NCBI RefSeq assembly: GCF_037893015.1
Contig: NC_133662.1
Coordinates: 273,058,444 to 273,122,443 of the forward strand
Length of the DNA stretch: 64,000 bases
Source of the DNA: Macrotis lagotis
Lineage: Eukaryota > Chordata > Mammalia > Peramelemorphia > Peramelidae
Direction of reading: 5' to 3'
Part shown: positions 1 to 11,589 of the stretch, one piece after another
Numbering within the stretch: the stretch's first letter is position 1
Layout: every line of letters starts with the position of its first letter
The notes under the pieces: generated by a model
Told to the model about the DNA's origin: nothing
The model's database searches: none
The model's input: only the letters and a program-made list of their open reading frames with translations
Program-made: the position numbers and the translations under genes

Positions 1-960
1 CTGTCCTCTTCATTTCCATTCCTTCCTTGCTGACTTTTTGGGCCTCCAATTGTTTCAAGTTGGCACAAATTTATCTTCAGAATGGTAATAAGGAAAATCC
101 TGCTTTGACGATAAGCATCATGCATCTATTCTTATTAAATGGAGATGAACGAAATCCTATTTTGGGCTACAAACGCCAAGGAATGTGTCTTTGAAGACAC
201 ACAGAGGTTCTTTAGAAAATTATTGTTTCCAACACAAATGGCAGCTTTCATTGTAATTTAGGAGGAATTTAGGGTCTGCTAGTCTCTTAATAACATATTT
301 TGAGAGATATTGTGGGGTATCAGCTAGACTTGGCTTCAGGGTCAGTATAGACTCAGTTCAGGTGCTCCTTTTGTGGCATCTTGGCCATGTGACTTTGGGC
401 AAGTTGAAGGTGACTTCTAGAACCCTTCAGCTTCAGAGTAAGAGGTGACTTGCATTGATAAAGAGAGCTTTCTCTCTGGGATAAATGGATGAAATCATAG
501 ATCTGGCCTGAAAAAAGAGTGCACTCATTCTTTGGTTTATAGTTCCTGCTTCTGTAAGGCTTTCATCTACAAACTAGCTGAATTCCCTTGAGGAGTGAGG
601 GGCTATTGAGTCTTACTTTCTATTCTCAAGATCGAGGCTGGGGTCAATGGTTGACTGATTTTATTGGCAGGAGCAGAAGGCAGAGCTTGGTGCATTTGCC
701 TTAACCTTGACTTCCTGGTCTCCTAGCTTCCCTTCCTCAATAGAGGGCATGGACACTCCATCCTCATCATCCTTGGTGAGAGAAACCACAGAGTTGCCAT
801 TTCCCTGGACTGCTCAGCCAGAGAGAGTAGGTCAAAATGCAAATGGTGAGAAGTCAAGATGAAAAAAGATCATCCCATGTACAAGCGTGTCCATCTGCAG
901 GCTCCCAAGTGGGACTTGTCTAAGCTTAGAAAAATTGGATTTGGAATTTGGAAAGCCCCA
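1..960. other. Unassigned left flank
   Basis: I see no gene, splice-flanked exon or clear repeat here. The open frames are short and lack recognisable domains. If human gene order holds, this side faces UBE2G2, but nothing of that gene is visible. Confidence 0.4.
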
Positions 961-983
961 AGTTCATTTAAAAGTGGTTTTTG

Positions 984-1162
984 TGGGCAGCTATGTGGCA
1001 CAGTGGATAGAGCACCAGCCCTGGAGTCAGGAAGACCTGAGTTCAAAGTCTGCCTCAGACACCTAATAATGACCTAGCCGTGTGGCCTTGGGCAAGCCAC
1101 TTAACCCCATTGCCTTGCAAAAAAATCTAAAAAAACAAAAAAGAAAACCAAAACAATAACCA
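984..1162 (+). repeat. Marsupial tRNA-derived SINE (SINE1/WSINE1 type)
   Basis: A full-length copy starts with the 'gggcagct' head, carries the tRNA-like 'gagttcaaa' B-box region and ends in 'ccttgcaaaaaaatctaaaa' followed by an A-rich tail. It is flanked by a perfect 14-bp target duplication, aaaagtggtttttg, at 970-983 and 1163-1176. The intact duplication and low divergence suggest a fairly recent insertion. Confidence 0.9.
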
Positions 1163-1364
1163 AAAAGTGGTTTTTGGAAAGTAGGAAAACCTTCCTCAAG
1201 TACTTCAACTGATAATCTAAGAAATCCCCCAGCCTTGGCTTGAACACCTGCCAACAGCCTTGTCACAGAGGGAGGTCCCAATTAGGCTACCCACAGCAGC
1301 AGGAGAACTAGAAGTAAGCCCCCTTCCTGTCTCACTGATTTTTTGAAATTAGAGTCACATGTTC

Positions 1365-1545
1365 CCAGATCTTGAGCTGTTGGCAGGGACCTCTGAAGTG
1401 ACCTAACAAGAATCTAATTTTACACCCTAATTCCAGGTCTGGAAGGCTAATTTTACAAAGGGAGAAACTGAGGCCCAGAGTGAAGTGACTTGCCCAAGAT
1501 AATACAGGGAGTATCAGAGACAGATCTGGGACCTGGTCTTTGGAA
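1365..1545 (+). repeat. MIR/CORE-SINE fragment
   Basis: The text 'gggagaaactgaggcccaga', then 'gtgacttgcccaagat', matches the conserved tRNA-SINE/MIR body common to therian genomes. It is old and diverged, with no target duplication visible. Confidence 0.6.
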
Positions 1546-1974
1546 AGACGTTGTTAATTCAGGTAAAAGATTGAACAATTAAGTCATTTTTAAAATTAAT
1601 GTTGTTTATTTATTATCCGTCCGAGTCCACCTTAAGCATTCCTTTGCATTTTGGACGAGTCCTTCCAACTTCCGATGGTCCCACTGATAAGCATAGCTAC
1701 CTTTTCTCCCCAGTCTTCATTTCTCTCTTAGCATCCTTCTCCCATTCCCCCTCCCCATCCCCCCACCCCATTCTCATCTTTTTTGGAGTTCCACCTGGAG
1801 AAGAAAGCCTCATCCTGAGTGGGCATCTTCCTTCACCCATCTGCCATGTTTTCTTGTCATTGGTGCCGTTCCTCACCCCCATCCCTTCCTGCTTTTAGGG
1901 AGTGACACAATTTTCTGTCATAAAAGAAAAGAGCATCAAAACCCTTATATGGGGGAGGGAACAAATAAGTGGCT
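1546..1974. other. Unassigned, C/T-rich
   Basis: A pyrimidine-rich stretch runs from about 1690 to 1900. I recognise no gene or repeat family in it. Confidence 0.4.
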
Positions 1975-2150
1975 TCCTTTGACACTTAATTATGTGACCC
2001 TGGGCAAGTCACTTCACTTTGTTGATCTCAGTTTCCTTATCTGTAAAATGAACTGGAGAAGGAAATGATAAACCACTCCAGTGTTTTTGCCAAGAAAACT
2101 TCAAACAGGGTCATGGAGAATCGGACAAGCCCCCAGGCTTGTTGTGAGAA
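1975..2150 (+). repeat. Mar1-type CORE-SINE
   Basis: Hallmarks in order are 'tgtgaccctgggcaagtcac', 'tctgtaaaatgaactggaga' and 'ccactccagtgtttttgcca'. This is the 3' part of the Mar1 marsupial CORE-SINE. An oppositely oriented copy lies immediately to the right. Confidence 0.75.
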
Positions 2151-2189
2151 TCAGATGAATCCTTTTTGTCCGACCCTTAGCCTGGCACA

Positions 2190-2380
2190 TTGGTGTTATT
2201 CAGTTTGGTTGTATTCTCTTCTTCGTAGGGTTTTCTTGGCACAGACACTGGAGGGTTCACCATTTCCTTTTCCAGTGAAATAAAGCAGAGGCAAAGGGAC
2301 TTGTCCAAGGTCACTGAGCAAGGGTCTGAGACTATTTGAACTCAGGTCTTCCAGACTCCGGACCCAGCCCTCTCTCCTCG
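2190..2380 (-). repeat. Mar1-type CORE-SINE, inverted neighbour
   Basis: The reverse complement of the Mar1 body is visible: 'ttttcttggcacagacactg', 'ccatttccttttccagtga' and 'gacttgtccaaggtcac', then 'tttgaactcaggtcttcc'. With the + copy at 1975-2150 it forms a tail-to-tail inverted pair with a short spacer. Confidence 0.7.
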
Positions 2381-2711
2381 AGGGAGGCCCTCAGTAGGTT
2401 TCTCCCCCCTCACTTCTCACACACCCACCCAGCTCCCCCTCAGTTGTCTCTGCACTGGGGCAGGTGTGACCAAGTCTCCCAGGGGCCCTTTGCTCACTAA
2501 GACAAAGAAAGTTCTTGTTAAGTAAGAGTGGAGGGGGAGGTTCTGGTTTGGGCCTGTAGGATGTGTCCCCGTCCTCCCTCCTCTCCTGGGCAGCCCCCAC
2601 CCTGCCCCTCCTCAGCTCTTTGAGATGGGGAAGAAGCAAACAGCAATAACCTGGAACCCTGAGAACAAAGCCTCCCTTTCCTGCTTCCCCACTCCTCCCT
2701 CCCTCCCTTGG

Positions 2712-2803
2712 CTCAGGTGAGCCAGGTGAGGCCCAGGTGAGGCCCAGGTGAGGCCCAGGTGAGGCCCAGGTGAGGCTCAGGTGAGGCTCAGGTGAGGCTC
2801 CTG
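2712..2803 (+). repeat. 12-bp minisatellite, CAGGTGAG-containing
   Basis: About seven head-to-tail units of a 12-mer close to 'aggcccaggtga' are present. The first units read ..gcccaggtgag and the last three read ..gctcaggtgag. Each unit contains CAGGTG (an E-box) and CAGGTGAG (a 5' splice-site look-alike). No exon is evident around it. Confidence 0.9.
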
Positions 2804-4299
2804 CTTTCCCTGATCAGGTGGCATAGACTGACTGAAGGGGTGACTGCCTCTGGGGCCTCTTCTGCCCAGGTTTGGATTTTGTGGATAGTGTTGTTTCCTG
2901 ACTTTTCCCTTCTAGGGATGTTGGTATAGGGAACTTCCAGCAAGGAAATTCCCTCCACTGACGCAGTCAGCGCCTTCTCTGAACTTCAAGGCTTGAGGAG
3001 TTGCCTACAATGAGGGTGCCACCGGTGTGGCCACTGAGCCAGGCACCAGGCTCATTCCTGTTGTTTGCAGATCGACTTAGAGAATCACCCATTTGCATTA
3101 ACTATGTTCTAGGGCACTGAATGTGATTCAGTCTCAAGAGCATTATTGGCCACAGGCATCTGACACGTCCAGGGCAAGCCACCCCAGGTCTTCCTGAGCA
3201 GCCCTCCCTTTCTTTTTATTTATTTTTTTAAGATTTCTTAAAAAAAAGGTGGGAGAGGTGTAGGGTCATGGCAATGCTGGGCTTTATATGCACTTTGAAA
3301 GGCTTCCTCCCCCCCATGCCAATCATTGGCTGGGGTCACAATCTAATTGATATATTTGCCCCCATACATTTCCCCCACCCTGCTCATTCTATTAATGGGC
3401 AAGAGCACTGAGCATGCCCAGAGGAGAAGCACAGTCCCTGGGTTAACTCAGAAGTCCGAACCTCATTTTTGCTCAGGTTGAGGCCACCTGCCCATACGTA
3501 GACCCCAGTCTTTGTGATGTAAACTAACAATTCTCCCTTTGCATTATTGTGGAACCCAAACACCCCCATATTCCTCACAAACACCCCCAATTCCTCCAGT
3601 TCCTCCATTTTCTCTTGCCATCTTGGGCAGGGAGGCAAAGGAGGTGGGAGAAGGAATCATGGTTATCTCTGTCACGTTCCCCTGGAGAGAATAAGTCTTC
3701 GTACAGCTCCTACTGAGGGCCAGGCATCGCAGCATTTACAAATCCCCACTTCTGGAGGAGGCAGCTTGGGCCTGCGGGCGAAGTGACTTGCCCAGGGTCA
3801 CACAATCTGGACGTATGAAAGTGTGACACGTGAGCTGGGTGGAGGAACTGCAGAGGTGGGGAGAGGACAGAGGCAGAGGGACAGGTCTGAAGAAGCGTGG
3901 GGGCCTCCTGATCAACGTCTGGAAGTGGGGGGTGCCTGGAGGAGGAGGGAGTGGAGCCGCCTGCACCACCTGCTGAGGCCTGGAGTCCAGCTCTGCAGGA
4001 AAGGCTCCTCCTGCCTCTCAACTGAGACCCTCGGGACAGCCCCCGAGTCACTGAGGCAGTTTGATGGGAGCCCCCTTGCTCCCCTTCTTTTCAACCATCT
4101 CTTCCCTCCTCCCCCACATCTCATTATTCTAGTCTGTGGCAAGGAGGGGGGGCTTCTCCTGGTCAAGGTCAGCCCTCCCACAAGTGCTGTGGCCCTCGTT
4201 CCCTCCCCTGCCCCATCCTGGTGCTGGATGGGCAGCTCATTTCCTTTTCTGAGCCTTGGTTTCTTTATCTGCATAACAAGGACCCTCCTCTGGGCACTA

Positions 4300-4450
4300 G
4301 CTTCTTCACAGAGGTGTGGGGTTTGGGCTTAGAGGCCATGGGGAGCCACGGAGGGCTTTTGAGTAGGGGTTGATCCAGTCAGACCCTGGAGTCGAGAAAA
4401 TTCCCTTGCCTGCAGATGGGAGGAGGAAAGAGGAGAGAGGAAAGGCCGGA
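4300..4450 (+). repeat. Ancient interspersed repeat, class not assigned
   Basis: The text 'ccatggggagccacggaggg' followed by 'cttttgagtaggggttga' and 'cagtcagaccctgga' is a familiar therian repeat motif in which a note on graft-like 'ggagccactggaggtttttg' recurs across mammals. I do not remember its class. A related copy lies at about 15485-15840. Confidence 0.45.
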
Positions 4451-5449
4451 GGCCCAAGGAGGAGGCCCCTGCAGGGGAGAGGCCAGGAGGGGAGGCAGAG
4501 GGGGGCTGAAGTAGATGTGATGTGCAGTGGAGGGAAAAGGGAGAGGCCCAGAGGAGGGGGCATGAGGGAAACTTGAGGGGGGCCTCGGAGTCAGGCAGTC
4601 TGGGCTGGAATCCCGGCTCAGGCCTACTGCTGCCTGGATAACCTTCCACCACTGGGCCTACCGTGCAATTATGCTCACTCTGCAGGATTAGCAAAGCAAG
4701 GCTGGGGAATGGGTTTTGGGGAAAAGATGACCCCTCCTGAGGTGAGAGGGTGCCCCACAGATCACCAAGGGAGAGAAAGACTTGGCGATTTCTCTGTTCC
4801 ACCCCTCTCCCCCTCTGAGCACACACAGGAGCTAGAAGATCCTGCCAAGCTTGAGACCTCCCCCTCCAACCTTGGGTATCAGAGTGGGGCAGGAGGCTTA
4901 GTTCTCTTGGCTCGGCCTGGGGAGGAGATGAGGGCCTTGGAGCTCCGAGAGCCCGTGGGGCCAGACCATGGGTATTGGGGATGAGCCCCACACTGGGAGC
5001 ACTAATTACATCCCTTCCTTGGGAGGCCCCACATGCCCCCCCCCCCCGCTGCCTTGGAAGAGCTTTGAAGCTGGGAGCCCCAAGAAACAGGCCCTGCTAA
5101 TTGCAGGGAGAAGGAGCTCTTTGGGGGCCCCAGTTTGGTCCTTGGGGCAATGAAGCAGCAGCAGCAGCAGCGGCGGCAGCAGGGGCAGCTCCTGGAGCCC
5201 GGAGAAAACCTGGGAGAAAGTCCCAGGCTGCTCTGAGACACATTTAGGCATTCACCTCCCTGCCCAAGAACCTCCTGGAGAGCTTGGAGGCTGCTGGGGC
5301 CTTCCACCAAGGACGCTCAGATAGGGGAGGGCAGGGACCCAGGGAGGGGAGGCTCTCCTCTCTCTCTTTTCGGAGGCAGAATCTGAGGCTCAGAGTAGTC
5401 CCCTACAGATGGTCCCAGAGCTAGGCCTGGAAGCAGCTCCAACAACTGG

Positions 5450-5640
5450 CAGCAGTCAGTCCATGGGCGCTTTGGAGGCTGAGGTCCAGGGTTCAAATCC
5501 TACTTTTTCCACTCGCTTATTCCCTGGGCCTCATCCTGGCATGGATCTTTGGGGTTGTTGTGAGGATCCAATGAGATAGTCTTTGTTACAGGGCCTAGTA
5601 TACAGGAGGAGCTTAATAAATGGCTTGTTCCTACTTTCCT
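5450..5640 (+). repeat. MIR SINE
   Basis: The tRNA-like 'ggttcaaatcctac' is followed by 'ggttgttgtgaggatccaat' and the MIR end 'taataaatggcttgttcc'. It is an old, near full-length MIR-class element. Confidence 0.75.
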
Positions 5641-6644
5641 GATTCTTCGACTTCTTCTAGTTCAGATTGGAGACCACAAGCCAACAATGGAATCTGCCCT
5701 AAGTATGAATCAGGTCATTAGTGCCGGGGGTGACATCCTGGACTGGAGGCTCTCAGGAAAGTGGGGGGAGGTCAGTCCCTGGGTGGTGAGCTGTGAGCGA
5801 GGGTGGTTTTTGGCTGGTCTGAATGAGGGAGGCCCAGAAATATCTCATCTTTGAACAAGCCACCAAGGACCTCCAGGGACCACTGTTTCCATTTTGTTTT
5901 GGCCCAAGGAAGAGGCTCCTGCTGAACTGGGGCTTTGGATCTTGCCCAAGCAACCATTTGGGTCTGGATGGGGGGGGCAGAGAAACAGTGACCAGGGGCC
6001 TGGCACAGGGGCATACATGGCTCATCTCAGTGTTGACTTGGCTCCCAGGACAACAGAGCTGGAGGAGCTCGACTGGGAGAACCTTCAAAGCGAGGCCTGC
6101 AGGCCTTTCTCTTTGAATCTGCAAGGATGGCTCATCCTACAGACTTGTAAAGAGTTGGCCTGGGTGTGGCCCACAATCCAGACTTTTATAGCCATCTCTG
6201 GAGAATCCCATCGGGCAGCAGCTGCTCCAGGAAAAGGGCTGATGGGCCGTCAGTCTCCTTCCTGTGAACAGAATGGAGGTGAGGGTGCTCCCTGAGGCAG
6301 GGGCTGCTCAGCCGGGGGGCTGGCTCCGGTACCCTCCTCCAGGATCTCTTCTGAATCTCAGACTGGCCAAAGGGACCCATTTCCTTGGTGGGGACTGGGG
6401 TGGGAAATTCCCCCAGATGAGGAGCTTTAGTAGATTGGGGTATGCACATTTAGGGGAGCCCAGACCTGAGCTGCACTCTGGTTAAGAGCCTCCCATGGAG
6501 GGTTGTATTTTGGGGTGAGGCCAGCATGGTCACCTTCAGGGTTGACTAGGTTCCCAGTTCTTTCCTGTGGTGACAACTGAATGTGTCTTCTTCAGAAGAG
6601 AGAAAATGTCCACCTGGCTGAGGGCCAAACCAGGGGAAATGTTA
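5641..6644. other. Unassigned intergenic DNA
   Basis: I see no recognisable gene, RNA or repeat. Overlapping frames on both strands have no domain or splice context. Confidence 0.35.
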
Positions 6645-7090
6645 TTATCATTTGCTCTTGTTTTCAGAGGACCAATGGCATCATGGGTGACATCCCGACT
6701 TGTGAGTGAATAGGACTGAAGAGAGGCAGAGCTGTGCAAGGTCATCAGCCTAGATCTTTCTTCAAGAGTCATCAAAGTCCAGTGACAAGAGAAAGATCAG
6801 GACTACTGGAGTTGGTCAGGGATGCAGCGGATGTCCTTGGGGTCTCTGATGTCTGACCAACCTCTCAACGCCCAACAGAACATGCTTCAGTCAACTTCAT
6901 GGTTGTTGGAACATGGCTGTTCTCATCTGCCCATTCTACTCATGGAAGTCTTTACATCTTTGGGGTAGACAGCCCCAAAACTCACCAATGAGTTTGAGAT
7001 CCCTTGGTTTAGCTAACCAGCTGAAAAGGTTTTGCCAGGGTGTGACTGCTGCTCATGCTCCAATTTCCTGGAGCCAAAGGTAAGAGTTGG
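6645..7090 (-). repeat. Unclassified ~430-bp interspersed repeat, copy 1
   Basis: This segment and 34855-35235 align along their length. Shared landmarks are 'ttggaacatggctgttctca'/'ttggaatgaattgttctca', 'gtctttacatctttggg'/'gtcttcacagacttggg', 'aactcaccaatgagtttga'/'aactcaccgatgggtttga' and a common end at 'ggagccaaaggtaagag'/'ggagccacaggtgagag'. The left end carries 'ttttcagaggaccaatggca', resembling the reverse complement of a LINE/SINE 3' tail, so I read it on the minus strand. The family name is not known to me. Confidence 0.65.
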
Positions 7091-7429
7091 GCCCAGAGGT
7101 TCACCAAAGGTGGATGAGCCCCTCCCTACCAGAGGGGCTGGTTTGCTTTTAATACCCCATAAATACTTTCCTTTCCAAGCAATTGGACAAGTATGCAGCC
7201 AGGGCCACAGGGACCTGGGAGACTCTCTCCTGAGAGCTTGGAGGATGGAGGTGAACGGTCCAGAAACCCTTCCTGGGCTTCATTTCAGTTCAATGAAGGA
7301 AGCAGATATCGAGTACCTACTGCCTGCAGGTCACTGGGGGCACCATTCCCCTAACTCTGCTTTCTCTCCCTGGGAGTGGTGACTCCCAGGTTTGGGAGGG
7401 TTTCAAAAATAGGGTTGGAGTGATGGACT
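7091..7429. other. Unassigned
   Basis: No gene or repeat is recognised. Confidence 0.3.
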
Positions 7430-7770
7430 TTATTTTCACCTTAGTTTGAAGATGAATTCTGGGCTATTTTGGTGCGTAGTGAATATATTGCGTATTATGG
7501 AAATATTATGGATGGGATTCAAGACAAATACATTAAAGCAGACTTTGTTTACCTTATTTTTCTTCTTATTGTTTTTTGGGTCTGGGCTTTCATTCACAAC
7601 ATGACTAATATAGAAACATGACTCGCACGACCGCACTTGTAGCATCTGTATCAAATTACCTGCCTTCTCAAGAAGGGGGAGGGTAGAGAGACTTTGGAAC
7701 CCAAACCTTTTTAAAGTGAATGTCAAAATTGTTTATGTGTAATTGGAAAGAAGATAAAATAATTGAAGCC
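7430..7770 (+). repeat. L1 LINE 3' end fragment
   Basis: The order 'cacaacatgactaatataga', 'tatcaaattacctgcc', 'aagggggagggtagagaga', 'ttggaacccaaacc' and 'gtttatgtgtaattgg' is the marsupial L1 3'UTR. The same order recurs at 10150-10385, and reversed at 10795 and later loci. Confidence 0.75.
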
Positions 7771-8169
7771 TGCTTAAACCCTGTGTCCCCAAGAGAGACC
7801 TTGGGACCTGGGCCAGTGGTTGTTGAAATGAGGACTCTGTTCTCAGGATCAGATTTGGACATGAACTCAGTGGGGCCAGTGCTCTGTTGAAACTGAATTA
7901 AATCTGAGGCCAGAGACCAAGGAGATAGAAGGAAGACGGCATGTAAGTGCAGGAATGGTCTTTATAGGTCTTTTTGCAACAACATTGAGATTAATTGATT
8001 AGTAGAACTGGGATACTAATCCCAGTTCCTACTGGTTAACAGTGGGGAGGAGGACCAACTCAAAGGAGGAGCTGAAGTGAAAGGCATGAGTAGAGACACC
8101 CAACGCTTTAGCAGTACCCCTAGAACCCAGAGCGCTGGCATGTTGAAGCCCAAGGCTACTCACTTCAAA

Positions 8170-8530
8170 AAAGAAATCATTTCTATTGAAACAATGACCA
8201 AAATGTTAAAGCAGATGGATCCTAGGGCAAGAATGGACTGGGATGGGCTGGGAACTTAAGCCAATCAGAGACTAGATCATGAAGGATAAAATTCACCATT
8301 TTGACTACATAAAATTAAAAAGGTTTTGCACAAATGAAGTCAATGAAAGTAATAATAAGAGAAACGATTGGGTGGGAAAACAATCTTTGCATCAAATAGC
8401 ACCAGTAAAAAGCAGTGCCATGTCACAGATATGTGACCCCAAGAGACATTCCTCAAAGACACATTTGTTTATAGCGCTTTTAAAAGACAAATCAGAGAAT
8501 TGTAAATTAGAATACTCGGAAACTGGGCAA
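8170..8530 (+). repeat. L1 ORF2 C-terminal remnant
   Basis: The + strand encodes a peptide with 'FDYIKLKRFCTNEVNE', then 'WVGKQSLHQIA'. It matches the arrangement of the L1 ORF2 protein C-terminus (a ..D.IKLK.FCT.. block followed by a W-containing block). It is a fragment of a dead LINE, not a host gene. Confidence 0.65.
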
Positions 8531-8837
8531 AGCTCAGTTGGTCAATCAGTCAACATCTCTCATTGGTTCAACCACTCTGTTAAGCACCAGTAATGCAAGC
8601 AGGGAAAAGATGGCCCTTCCATCTAGGACTGAGTAACTAGTGGGGAAGAGGAGCTGACCTGGGACCCCTCCTTCAGGGGAGATTTGGGGGGGCACTTACT
8701 GCTCCATTCTTCATCAGAAGGACAGAGAGTGCCGCTGAACTGGGTACACCAAGGCTGACTTGATGGTACAGGAAAATGAGATTCCCAAATTCTGAAGTGG
8801 AGGGACTATGGAAAATTGGAACTCTGACAGCTGTTAG

Positions 8838-9150
8838 TGGAGATGAACGTGGTACGGTGGCTAGAGCACTGGCCTTGGAGTCAGGAGGACAGGAGTTCAA
8901 ATTCTGTCTCAGACATTGCCAATTATTAGCTGTGTGACCTTAGACAAGTCACTTAACCCTGATTGCCTCAAATCCTGGGCCACTGAACCCAGATGGTCCC
9001 AGAGGAGAAAGTGAAGCTGGTGACTTAGCCCAGAACCCCCTCCTTCTCCCCACCCCTCGCCCCGACTTAAAACAATTCATGTTCTTGTCATGGTAAACAC
9101 CTTCCTGATGTCGTGGCCTTCTTTGAGAATGAAGGACAGACATCATCAGA
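8838..9150 (+). repeat. Composite SINE: tRNA head plus LINE-like tail
   Basis: The first ~115 bp are a tRNA-SINE head ('ggctagagcactggccttgg', 'cacttaaccctgattgcctc'). The body follows ('cactgaacccagatggtccc', 'gctggtgacttagccc', 'aacaattcatgttcttgtca'), and then a tail, 'cttctttgagaatgaaggac'. The tail matches the 3' end of the LINE seen at 31660 and 53036. Related copies are at 15971-16248 (-), 35896-36090 (+) and 56001-56158 (-). Confidence 0.75.
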
Positions 9151-9770
9151 GTGGCCTAGCCAAGAGGCAGGAGTGGGAGCAGCAGCGCCCTCCCCAGGGT
9201 GCCAGTTCTGCTTCAGCCTGGAGCCCCTCGCATTCTCCTGGCCAGATGTCCCTGGGGAGATACTGTCTGGGAACTCCCTGCACCCCTGGGAGCTGCAGCT
9301 TCCGAACACCCAGAGATTCTTGTCTCCAAAGTCATTGAGCCTGTCAGATGGTTCAACATCAAAAAGGGATGGAATAACATGGAAGCAGACTGTCTGCTTT
9401 GAGGTCACCCTCTCTTTTGGCTTTTCTTTGTGTCCCCAGGAGGTAGCACATGACTTGGCCCTCAGCCCCTTCAAGGAATGGTCACACGATGAGACCCAGG
9501 ACCTTCACCGTGCCATCCTCTTGACTCTCCAGTTCATCAATATTCATCCCAAAGTGTGGCAATCCTAAATGGATCCCAGCACTCCTGAGGGGGTCTGACC
9601 AGGGCAGAGTATGACCAGAGTTAGCTCCTTCTTACTGAATATTCTCCCCACCAGTGCAGAGCTAAAATACGGGCTCTTTTTGGTTCACACTGGCACTTTC
9701 TCAAGACCGTTCTGTGGTCCTCAAGATGGCACAGCCTTCGGATCCTTTCTGCTTACTTTGTTGTTGTTGT
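9151..9770. other. Unassigned intergenic DNA
   Basis: Overlapping open frames on both strands cover this stretch. None shows a domain or splice context, so I call no gene. No repeat is recognised. Confidence 0.35.
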
Positions 9771-9911
9771 TCTTTTAGTTTTTGCAAGGAAATGAGGTCA
9801 AGTTGACTTGCCCAAGTCTGGGTAATTATGAAGTGTCTGAGGCTGCATTTGAACTCGGGTCCTCCTGACTCCAGGGCTGGTGCTCTATCCGCTGCCCCAT
9901 CCAGCTGCCCC
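9771..9911 (-). repeat. Marsupial tRNA-derived SINE
   Basis: Reverse orientation: 'tttttgcaagg' tail first, then 'gacttgcccaag', 'tttgaactcgggtcctcctg' and the terminal 'cagctgcccc'. It abuts an L1 3' end on its right, suggesting insertion into that L1. Confidence 0.85.
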
Positions 9912-10385
9912 ACCTCAGATTCTGTTGCCGAGATGCTGAGTGACATAAGCAGAAGCAGGAGAAGATTGTCCACATGAACGGCAACACTGAGATGACGAAC
10001 CATGACGAACTCTTAGCAGTTCAATGATAAAGGACAATCCTGACAGAAGTGCTGTGGACAGTGTCGTCCCCATCCAGGGGAAAACTACGAGGTGTGCACG
10101 CGGAGCCGAGCAAACTCCGTTCACTTTTTCAAACTCCTTTTATGGTTTTCCCCCTTAGTTCGAATTCTTCTTTCACAACGTGACTAATACGGAAACAGGT
10201 AAACACAATTCGACATGTATTGCCTATGTCAGATTACTTGCTACCCTGGGGAGGGGGGAGAAAAGGAAGGGAAGGAGACAGAAAGGGTGTGGAACTCAAA
10301 AGTTTGCAAAAAGGTGAATGTTGAAAACTACCTTTGCATGTAATTGGGAAAAAACTCAACAAAATAAATAAGTAAATAAATAGAA
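9912..10385 (+). repeat. L1 LINE 3' end
   Basis: The segment starts near 'gagatgctgagtgacataag', continues through 'cacaacgtgactaatacgga' and 'gattacttgctaccctgggg', and ends in 'ttgcatgtaattgggaaaaa' with a (TAAA)-like A-rich tail. It is an L1 3'UTR in sense orientation. Confidence 0.75.
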
Positions 10386-10794
10386 AGAAAAATTACTGCC
10401 AAGCCCCACCCATCTCCCCCTCCCCCAGCTAGTTATCTTTATTGATTCAGTTTCTTCCAATCTGGAACTTTGCTCTGGCTTTCAGAATGTCAGCTCTCCT
10501 CCTCACTCTTGTGTTATCCTGCAAGTGAAAAGCATGACCCAAGGCCATCACTGCCAACTACTTCTCAAATCCTCTTAAGTATATTAATATCTTACCTCCA
10601 TCTCTCTTTTTCACAAGAAGAACAAGAGAGACCTGAAATGTTTGCTGGACTTTTGATAAACCACCTTCACATTGTTGTCCTGATCCAGCAGGGTTTAGTA
10701 ACTCCGGTAAAAATCAAAATGAGAGTCAGGCATGGCCTGTTTTCTTTTTAAAAGTTTAGTTGATGTCTTAAAAATTTTTATACTTCACTTTTAT

Positions 10795-11585
10795 TTCTAA
10801 ATATATATCCTTTCCTTGTGACAAAGACATTTTTAATATATATTTTATTTCCCCCCAATCACATGTTAAAACAATTTTTAACATTTCTTTACAGAAAAAA
10901 TTTGAGTTCCAAATTCTCTCTCTCCCTTTTTCCTTCTGTCTTTCCTCCCTGAGATGGTAAGCAATCAGCTATAACCAATATATGTGCAATTGTGTAGAAC
11001 ATTTTCATATTAGTCATTTTGTATAAGAAAATGTGAATAAAAGAAAAAGAATGAAAGAAAGTGAATAATCTGCTTCAGTCTGGATTCAAACAATATCAGT
11101 TCTTTCTCTGATGGAATTGTCTGTTTCATCATTAGTCCTTTGGGATTGCCTTGGATCATTGTGTGACTGAGAATAGTTGTCATTCTTAGTTCATCACACA
11201 CTGTTACTGTGAAAAACATTCTCCTGGTTCTGTTCACTTCACTTTGCATCAGTTCATGTAAGTCTTTCCAGATTTTTTCTGAAATTATCCTGCTTGTCAT
11301 TTTTTTATAGCACAAGAATATTGCATCACAATCCTATACCACAACTTGCTCAGCAATTAACCAATTGTCGGGCATCCTTTCGATTTCCAATTCTTAAACA
11401 CCACCAAAAAAGTTGCTATAAATATTTTTGTTCAAATAGGTCCTTTCCTCTTTTTGGGATGGATGCAGACCTAGCAGTGGCATTATTAAAATAAAGGGTT
11501 TGAACATTTTTATTGCCCTTTGGTCATAGTTCCAAATTACTCTCTAGAATGGTTAGATCAATTCATAACCCCACCAACAATGCAT
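10795..11585 (-). repeat. L1 ORF2/3'UTR fragment
   Basis: Reverse complement of the L1 end: 'cccccaatcacatgttaaaa', 'gagttccaaattctctctct', 'ttctcctggttctgttcac', 'ctataaatatttttgttcaa' and 'agttccaaattactctctag'. It covers the 3'UTR and the part antisense to the ORF2 C-terminus. Another L1 end in the same orientation follows directly. Confidence 0.8.
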
Positions 11586-11589
11586 TAGA

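Larger units (their letters stand above)
2381..5449. other. GC-moderate intergenic stretch with old SINE fragments
   Basis: No gene is supported. Diverged MIR-like pieces are visible near 3705-3830 ('gaagtgacttgcccagggtc'), 4225-4300 ('tttctttatctgcataac') and 4580-4640. A short AGC/CGG triplet run lies at 5155-5185. Several long reading frames of low-complexity proline/serine composition cross this GC-rich DNA on both strands and look like chance frames. Confidence 0.45.

Noticed and set aside
4329-4991. 220-residue minus-strand frame
   Set aside because: Serine/proline-rich chance frame overlapping an old repeat. No domain, splice or promoter evidence.
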